Assembly (NCBI RefSeq): GCF_033807715.1
Contig: NC_084590.1
Location: forward strand, 7,530,327-7,594,326
Origin: Cololabis saira
Taxonomy: Eukaryota; Chordata; Actinopteri; Beloniformes; Belonidae
Direction: 5' to 3'
Length of the DNA stretch: 64,000 nt
The translations under genes were made by a program, and so were the position numbers. Shown piece after piece: positions 56,696 through 64,000 of this stretch. Below the pieces are notes generated by a model. It did no database searches. It saw only the letters and a program-made list of their open reading frames with translations, and was not told the DNA's origin. Each line of letters begins with the position of its first letter. Position 1 is the stretch's first letter.

Positions 56696-59600
56696 ATATT
56701 CTGACTTATTGATATCCTCAAGAACCCTGTCCTCTTCTAGTCTGATGCAGGATTTGAGCTGATCAATAGCCCTGGATCTTCTATTTCACGAGGATCCAAA
56801 CATTTTCAGTGGGTGACAGGTCTGGACTGCTGAAAGACCAGTTCGGGACCTTGACTCTATGATGCCACGCTGCTGTAATTAATGCAGTATGTGGTTCAGG
56901 GTCGTCTTGCTGAGAGCTAAACGTCCTGTACACTTTGTCTTCAGACTGAGGAAGCTCTGTCCATCCTTATTTCTGAGACTCTCTAGGATTTTCTCTTTAC
57001 ACCCAGACATGTCCCTCACCTGTCCAGCCACTCTACAGAGGAAATCCGAACCAGGTCCAAACCAGCCCCAGCCTTAACGAACCACATGGGTTTGGCCTCC
57101 AGTGGGTCAACTCCCTGCCGGAGGTCCGTACAGGTGTCGTACTTTGGACGGCGGCTGAAGGTGTGGGCCTGGAGTGCCATCCCCGGCTTCTGAACAGACT
57201 CTTAGGAAAAATATTCCCATGAAATGGTTCCATAGTCTGAGGTTCTTTCCGTTCTGTGCAGAATAAACGGTTTTGCTCAGTCTTTACATTTGAGGATGCG
57301 CTCCAACATATTTGGATATGGGGTTTCAAATAAACATGTAGCTGCTAAAGTCTCCGTCTGTCCCGGTGTGCAGTGAAGAAAGCGATGATGCATGGCACCA
57401 GTGTTCCCACATTTAGTCTTTATGAATCCTTTTTTTATTTTTCCATGTTATTTTCATCCCTCGCTCCCCAGAGCCCTCCTGCTCCCCCGTCCCGCAGGTC
57501 TCTCCCCGTCTATGTAACTTTGATCACATTCTTCAGGGCTACGTTCTCGCCCGTCACCGTCGTAAACAGAAACTCATATTTCCAGAGTAAACTAGCAAAG
57601 TTCAACAAAGCGTGATTCTCTACATATATCTGCAGGCGGGAGACTGCAAAATAAACCCATTCATGATCAAACTGCGGTCCTGGGAGGCGCCAGCACGCTC
57701 CCAGAGGAGCGACGAGCCTTACAAAGAGGAACTTGTGTTTTATTTTCTGCCTTTTTCTGTCTCTGTCCCTGCAGAACAGACCGGCATCAAAGCCACGCAG
57801 GAGGACGAGGAGGCTCTCAGGATAATGAAAAGGTGGCCGTGTTGGCGGCGGCGGGGGGGGTGTCGGCTGGCATTTAAACTGCTGACGCCTCTTCTTTGAC
57901 TGGGATCCAGTCCCAGAAGGCATGTCTCAAAGTGAAGAGCAGTTCCCAGTTATCAGGTCAAACACTTCCAGCATGGGAATGAGGACATGAAAGACGAGAC
58001 GCAGCGATGAAAGGATCAGTGGGAGTCGCACGTTTACTCTCCAAAGGCTGCTGTGATAATACACGGCTTCCAGCCCGATGATTGTTCAAGCTCGGAGATA
58101 AGAGGCTGCACGATGAGCAGCCTCTTACATCAGCATCAACCTAAGATATTTGCTGTGCTCAAGAAATTAAGAGATTAAATATCAACAATTTTTACTCTGG
58201 AAGTCTATACAGATACAGCTGAGCTAAAGCAGATTTAAAGAAACCAGCAGCAGATGTTTCTCCAGCTGCTCAACTGCAGGATGCAGGCAGGTGAGAACCA
58301 GATTCCAGATCCAAAATTGGACTTGACACTCCCCGAGGAGTCCAGCAACGTAATCGTACGTTCAAGTGCAGCTAATAAAGCTTTGCACCTTCACCACCTT
58401 AGTGTAGCTTGCTAGAACGTTAACCATCCAGACAATTTTCTTGGGGTGTACTACAAGGCTCTAGCTCGCGGTCATTTCTTTAATCCATAATGATTACATC
58501 TTTTATCAAAGCCCAAAATACATGGCTCAGAGTGAACGCTGGTGACTTGTTAGCTTTGTTTAGCATTAAACCAGAAACAGGTGACATTCCAGTCCTCCCA
58601 AGGGTCGCCCATAGGCTTCAACAGACTTGTAGATTTATCAGTCATGAGAAAGTCCAACATAAGCATGTGCTGCGCTATTAACTTAGGAAAGTGGGTAATC
58701 TGAAGAAAACCAGGAACCAGTAAGTGGGTCCAGAATTCTACTGGAGGAAACATCAGGCAGGTTTTAAGCTGGGCCCAGGGCCTCTACGGAGCCTTGATCG
58801 TTGTCGAGAGTCTTCGTTACCAGGACCGACCCAAAGTGGGGTACCACCAACAAGAGGTGTGGAGTTGTACTTTGATAAGTCAGTGGATCTGACCCACAGC
58901 CCGGAGACAAACCCTGCGTGGCATCACCCACAGGTTTCTGAGGAGTGGCTTTGAAGCCAGCTGAAACCAGTTCTAGCCATCAACACCACAGGTCACGCGT
59001 CTCAGAATCTGCGAAAGAGGAAGTGCTGTGAGGGTCGGTGTTTCCATTGGACGGTGTTTCTCTTTTCAGGAGCGCAACTCTCACTGGTCTCTCTCTGTGT
59101 CTCGATCTGGACTTTGAAACATCTTTACTCTGAAGGATGATTGCAACTGCTGCTACCGCTAATCCTAACCCTGACCCCATGATCATTTGTGATTATTCAG
59201 AGGTAAAACCCTAATGCAGTAGTAATGCTTAAGGAGAGTTGTAGTAAAACTACGTCATAGTGATGAGGCCAAAAACTGCTGGAAACCAGATGTTGATGGC
59301 TTTAGATTGACCGACTACATCCCATCAAGCAATGTCAGAGACCTGCAAATTCACATGAAGCGTTCCCCTGACAATTTGGTGATGAACTGGATTATTGACA
59401 AGTCTGAATTATAGGTGTTTTCATTACAGGGTTTCTTTGTGATATTTGGTTTTATACAAATGTAGAGGTGATGGAAGCACGCCGAAGCCGGATCGACCAT
59501 AAATATATTTGTTTCTAATGTAAAGTCAGAGGTCAGTGGAGACGGACTCACTGTTGGATCCGGACCCTAGTGGCCGGTAGAGGAACTGCAGCCTTGTCTT

Positions 59601-59771
59601 GCCCATTGATCCTATGGTGGTCCGGTAACCCCTCCTTACATCTTGGACCTGGAAGTGCCCTCAGCATTGCTATCATTTAACTTGGAATGGGACGAAGCCG
59701 GCGCTGCCGAACTGAATTGTGGGTTTTGCGCGCTCAGCTGGCAGTGCAGCTTCAGTCAGAAGGCTAGCCAC

Positions 59772-60697
59772 TAGGGGTGTAACGGTACATGTATTTGTAT
59801 TGAACCATTCGGTATAGCGTGTTCGGTTCGGAACGGAGGCGTACCGAACGAGTTTCCACACGGACATATTAAGTAGAGGACCGCACGTTGTGGAGCAGAG
59901 CGCTGCTGCAGCTGCACCAGTTGCGCTCACACCGAGAAAGTATTAAGATTAAAGAAAAAAGCACTAACTAATGAAGAACTAAAGAGCTAAGCACATAATT
60001 GTGACGAGTCCAGTGTTTCCCCTACCATTGTTTAGGCCTGGCGGGGCCTGGCCAGGCCTAAAAAAAACAAAACAATGATCATTTACGTTTATGAGCGCCT
60101 CTGCAGCGCTGTTCTGCAACGGGAGTCAACCTGCTTTGTTGCCTAGTAAAGCCTGAATTATGGTTCGGCGTTAAATCGACGTAGAGCCTACGCCGTAGGG
60201 TACGCAGCGACGTGCACCGTACGGCCACTCGCTGCGTACCCTATGCCGTAGGATCTGCGTTGGTGTAACGCGGAACCATAAATCAGCCTTAACGATGCGA
60301 GTACCGCTGCTGAGAGCGCGGGCATATTATTATACATTATGGGATGTATAGAGTTTGTAGCTAGCCAACTATGGCGCCGGCCAAAAAAACAAAAAATATT
60401 GCGGGCGACAGACAACATTATATAAAGAAATGTTTCTGCCAGGTACGTGTGTTTGTGTTTGCATGTGACGCTGCAGGGAAGCATGAAGGAAAAAACCGCC
60501 CAACGACACACCAGGCGTCCGCGGGGTCCTAGCGCCGGCATACCTAGAGCCAATTTTATTTTGTGTGTGTGTAATAAACAACTAGCATGTTTATATTTTG
60601 CATTTTGTTTTCTTACTGTACCGAAAATGAACCGAACCGTAACCTCCAAACCGAGGTACGTACCGAACCGAGATTTTTGTGTACCGTTACACCCCTA
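59772..60697. mobile_element. hAT element, TAGGGGTGTAACGGTACA ends, perfect 8-bp duplication
   Basis: CTAGCCAC at 59764-59771 and 60698-60705. Ends TAGGGGTGTAACGGTACA and TGTACCGTTACACCCCTA (one base apart from perfect). Internal CCGAACCG blocks. Contains the PIF-like MITE 60147-60293. Confidence 0.92.
60147..60293. mobile_element. PIF/Harbinger-like MITE with TAA duplication, nested
   Basis: TAA-AGCCTGAATTATGGTT ... AACCATAAATCAGCCT-TAA. GCCGTAGGGTACGCAGCG is inverted as CGCTGCGTACCCTATGCCG at the centre. Confidence 0.85.
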
Positions 60698-61354
60698 CTA
60701 GCCACACATCTGCCGCTGGCGGGCCAGTTTCAGAGTACAAGGTTTGTTTGTGTCACGAGCAGGAAGACGTATGGTGAGTGGTTTTTGCCGTAAGGGGGGC
60801 CACCTGCTGGCCAAAAGAGAGAATACAGGTTTACGGTACATGCTTTCATCTTCAGAGTCAAAGTAAATTCATTCTAGTTAAAGAGCAGGCTCGACAGATA
60901 TTAACTGTTATAAGCTGTATTTTAAATATGAAAACAGCCCCACTACTCCAGGGTGTCAGGAGTTAAACTGAACTGGTTCGGAACTGGTTTTGATGCCGCT
61001 ACCTGCCATCTTGTGAACAAACCAGACATTTCTTAGGCTCCGGTCTTAGAGCCTCAGTTAAAGCGTCCGGAAGCATGAAGGCTGTCCTTGTTCGACCTGA
61101 CATCACATGTGGGCCGCAGGCCTTGAAGCATCAAACCACAGCCACACACAGGACCATCAGAACCGCTGCCGTCCAACACAGCGGCTCCCGTTACCTTCAC
61201 CAGAGCTGCCATGCGGCCGAGGAAGTCTGGCAGGAACACCACGGCCCCCTCGCTGCCCCGCGGTCGTGTCAGTGCCGATACGGTCCTGTTGCCCCCCAGC
61301 ACCACGGACCGGTCCATATCAGACGCTCGCCTGTCCCTGGCAGACGCTTCAGCA

Positions 61355-61402
61355 GCTCTGTTCAGCAGCTCTGTTCAGCAGCTCTGTTCAGCAGCTCTGC
61401 TG
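61355..61402 (+). repeat. 13-bp repeat CAGCAGCTCTGTT
   Basis: Four tandem copies. Sits just upstream, in minus sense, of a weak open frame. Confidence 0.9.
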
Positions 61403-62504
61403 AACCCTCAACTGGTTTCATCAGCGGCTGTGCTACTTTAGGAGGATGCAGAGCAGCCAAACCCCCTCCAAACCTTCCCCAGGTCTTGTGAGTCGTGGTT
61501 CTGGACTTCCTGCAGTGGGAAGTGGCATGCTGGCTGGTTTCTAAGAAAAGACAAGGGACTAAGTTTATCCACGGAGCAAACGTCTACGCCGCGTCTTGTT
61601 GAAACGAGCTGACGACTTCAAAACACATCCCATCATGAGCGGCTTTCAACTCAGATCCAACACGTCACTAACTGCAGAACAGAAGGAACTGGGACTCCAG
61701 AGTTAACCAGCGCTTACGCAACCGTCTATCTCTGGGCTGCTTAGCAGCACGACACATCTTAACCCTTTAAAGGGCTCTGTGGCGCCTTAAACATCAAGGG
61801 GAGGCAGAAAAAAAACTGTCTGGATGGAACCAGTAAGGCAGGGTTCGAGTCTCCCCCCCAACGTTCCTGAGGTTCCTGCTCTGCGACGACTATTTAAAGA
61901 GATTTCATCAGCAGCTAGGAGGGGTACAGGAAAAACCTGGAACCAAGCAAAGCTGACTCATGAGATTACAGAGAAAGCTAAAGACCATCTCTCTCCAGCT
62001 TCAACCCCTCCATGAAACCTGGAAATATCCCCCCATCACCCGTACTCAAAGTACTGAGTCCAGAACAAGGAGTGAACTCACTAGTGATACCGCCACTATT
62101 TCACAAGTCAGCGTTGCTTCTGGGGATTCCTCTGTGACGGGCGTAAACCCAGTCCGGATGTCCTGCTGTAGGTGGAATAAGCGCTGCGTCACAAGTTCCT
62201 AACATGTGTGAGGACGACTGCACACTCCTGCAGAGCAGCACTTCTGGTACACCTGGATACACCCGGGCTGTCTCCAGGACCAAAACCAACATCCCCAACA
62301 GCTGTGGACATGTTTGCAGGACGACTGGCCCCAAACCCCACCTAAAACTCTTCATCGGTGATGACGCCAGCACACCACAGTGTGCTGAGGAGGAGTGGCT
62401 AATATTCAGTGTGGGGAACATTTTTTAATTTAATGAGTAACACTCATTTATTCATTCAGTACAGGATACTGAATAAACTAACATGTTAGAGGGAATTTCT
62501 GGAC

Positions 62505-62712
62505 GGGAGGATGGCTCCCTCTGGTGGAGGGTTGAGGTAACGGCTCCCCCTGGTGGAGGGTTGAGGTAACGGCTCCCCCTGGTGGAGGGTTGAGGTAACG
62601 GCTCCCCCTGGTGGAGGGTTGAGGTAACGGCTCACCCTGGTGGAGAGTTGAGGTAACGGCCCCCCCTGGTGGAAAGTTGAGGTAACGGCTCCCCCTGGTG
62701 GAGGGTTGAGGT
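62505..62712 (+). repeat. 29-bp minisatellite GGCTCCCCCTGGTGGAGGGT
   Basis: Seven copies of GGCTCCCCCTGGTGGAGGGT + TGAGGTAAC, few variants. Confidence 0.95.
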
Positions 62713-62734
62713 TATTATATTATATTTATATATG

Positions 62735-63885
62735 TATGAAGTCCTAAACGTCCAAACTCCTGCTTTTTCCAAGACCTGATAAACCCTTATGTTCCTGACA
62801 GAGCTTTCCGTTCTCAGAGTGCAGGTTTACTCTTAGTTCCTAGAGTATCCAAATGTAGATTTGGAGGACGGCCTTCTGCTATCAGGAACCGTTACTATGG
62901 AACCAACTTCCAATCTGTTAAGGAGGCTGACACCACCTCCCCCTTTAAAACCAAACTAAAAACCTTTCTGTTTAGTAAAGCCTGTAGTTAGTGTTTAGTA
63001 AACCTCTAGTTAGTGTCAGTAAACCTCTAGTTAGTGTTTAATAAACCTCTACTTAGTGTTAGTAAACCTCTAGTTAGTGTTTAATAAACCTCTAGTTAGT
63101 GTTAGTAAACCTCTAGTTAGTGTTTAGTAAACCTCTAGTTAGTGTTTAGTAAACCTCTAGTTAGTGTTAGTAAACCTCTAGTTAGTGTTTAGTAAACCTC
63201 TAGTTAGTGTTTAGTAAACCTCTAGTTAGTGTTTAGTAAACCTCTAGTTAGTGTTTAGTAAACCTCTAGTTGGTGTTTAGTAAACCTCTAGTTAGTGTTA
63301 GTAAACCTCTAGTTAGTGTTAGTAAACCTCTAGTTGGTGTTTAGTAAACCTCTAGTTTAGTAAACTTCTAGTTAGTGTTACTAAACCTTTAGTTAGTGTT
63401 TAGTAAACCTCTAGTTAGTGTTAGTAAACCTCTAGTTTAGTAAACCTCTAGTTAGTGTTACTAAACCTTTAGTTAGTGTTTAGTAAACATCTAGTTAGTG
63501 TTTAGTAAACATCTAGTTAGTATTAGTAAACATCTAGTTAGCGTTAGTAAACCTCTAGTTAGTATTAGTTAACCTCTTGTTGGTGTCAGTAAACCTCTAG
63601 TTAGTGTTACTAAACCTTTAGTTAGTGTTTAGTAAACCTCTAGTTAGAGGTTTACTAAACCCCCCCCCCCCCCCCCCCCATCCCCCCCGCCCCCCCAACC
63701 TCCTTTTTCTTCTGTATATGTTTGCAGGCCAGAGCTTCAGGAGCTGCATGTTGACCTGCAGTCCCCCCTCTGATCATCCCACTGCTGCTTCCACCTGTCT
63801 GTGTAGATGTCTGCTATATGCTTGCTGATATCCAACTTCTGTTGTAATAGACACTATATAAATAACATTGAATTAAATTTTTAGA
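62735..63885 (+). mobile_element. L2/Rex-type LINE 3' end, expanded by an internal minisatellite
   Basis: 62795-62990 reads DRALRSQSAGLLLVPRVSK, RFGGRPSAIRN, EADTTSPFKTKLKTFLFSKA, the C-terminal block of L2/Rex-type ORF2. After its stop come the 20-bp array (62985-63655), a C-run, and the LINE tail CACTATATAAATAACATTGA at about 63850. Confidence 0.8.
62985..63655 (+). repeat. 20/22-bp minisatellite AAACCTCTAGTTAGTGTTTA
   Basis: About 31 copies with 20-bp (GTTAGT) and 22-bp (GTTTAGT) spacers. The last unit runs into its own inverted copy (CTCTAGTTAGAGGTTTACTAAAC), then poly-C from 63661 to 63680. Confidence 0.95.
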
Positions 63886-64000
63886 AGAGGCTGGCCAGTA
63901 TCGTTTAATTTGTGGGAACGACTTCAGGAATGCTGCTGGAGGCGGTGAACTGCCGAAGCTGCTTCGTCCAAACACATCTGACTTCCTCCTGCAGGACTGG

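Larger units (their letters stand above)
53739..64000 (-). other. Upstream phldb1 intron (>10 kb), no exon recognised
   Basis: The next exon expected upstream (RRQRQERLREQEMERL region) was not found. 53739-55120: single-copy, nothing recognised. 55195-55990: RTE-like LINE. 56040-56075: small L2 fragment (GVPQGSIL). 56547-56695: 28-bp repeat. 56700-59760: mostly single-copy. 59772-60697: hAT with a nested MITE. 60706-62490: nothing supported apart from a weak minus frame at 61177-61317. Then minisatellites and L2. Confidence 0.6.

Overview
The window is vertebrate nuclear DNA, most likely from a ray-finned (teleost) fish. The genes have many short exons with GT-AG introns. Between the exons lie L2-, RTE- and L1-type LINE pieces, hAT-, PIF/Harbinger-, piggyBac- and TA-type DNA transposons, foldback MITEs, and an unusual load of minisatellites. 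Nothing bacterial, no CRISPR array, no operon, and no tRNA or rRNA gene was seen. Most long open frames are minisatellite or transposon artefacts.

Two real genes point at each other. On the + strand, 1015-10898 is the 3' end of an alpha-2-macroglobulin gene: eleven exons whose phases join without a break into 419 residues plus a stop (second half of the thioester domain, CUB, receptor-binding domain). Upstream exons, including the thioester itself, lie before the window. On the - strand, 17032-53738 is the 3' part of phldb1 (LL5-alpha): seventeen exons joining into 835 residues plus a stop (serine-rich linker, long coiled coil, PH domain). Its FHA domain and other 5' exons were not found and probably lie beyond base 64000.

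Layout: 1-1014, A2M intron with a LINE tail; 1015-10898, A2M exons with three large intronic tandem arrays; 10899-17031, convergent intergenic/3'UTR stretch with a hAT MITE, three foldback MITEs and a TA-ended element; 17032-53738, phldb1 exons with heavily transposon-filled introns, several nested two or three deep; 53739-64000, apparently one >10 kb phldb1 intron with RTE and L2 LINE remnants, a hAT element with a PIF-like MITE inside it, and minisatellites.

The two proteins do not act together: A2M is a secreted protease trap, PHLDB1 a cytoplasmic cortical/microtubule-anchoring adaptor. I found no convincing new biochemical system. The most unusual things are structural: introns made almost entirely of minisatellite, tandem arrays that build decoy acceptor sites in front of phldb1 exons, a 128-bp tandem unit carrying CCAAT and GC boxes, a low-copy 8-bp-TSD transposon family with odd coding-like segments, and a MITE flanked by 36-bp direct repeats. 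Exon borders were set by reading splice sites, phase and remembered family sequence; no alignment was run.
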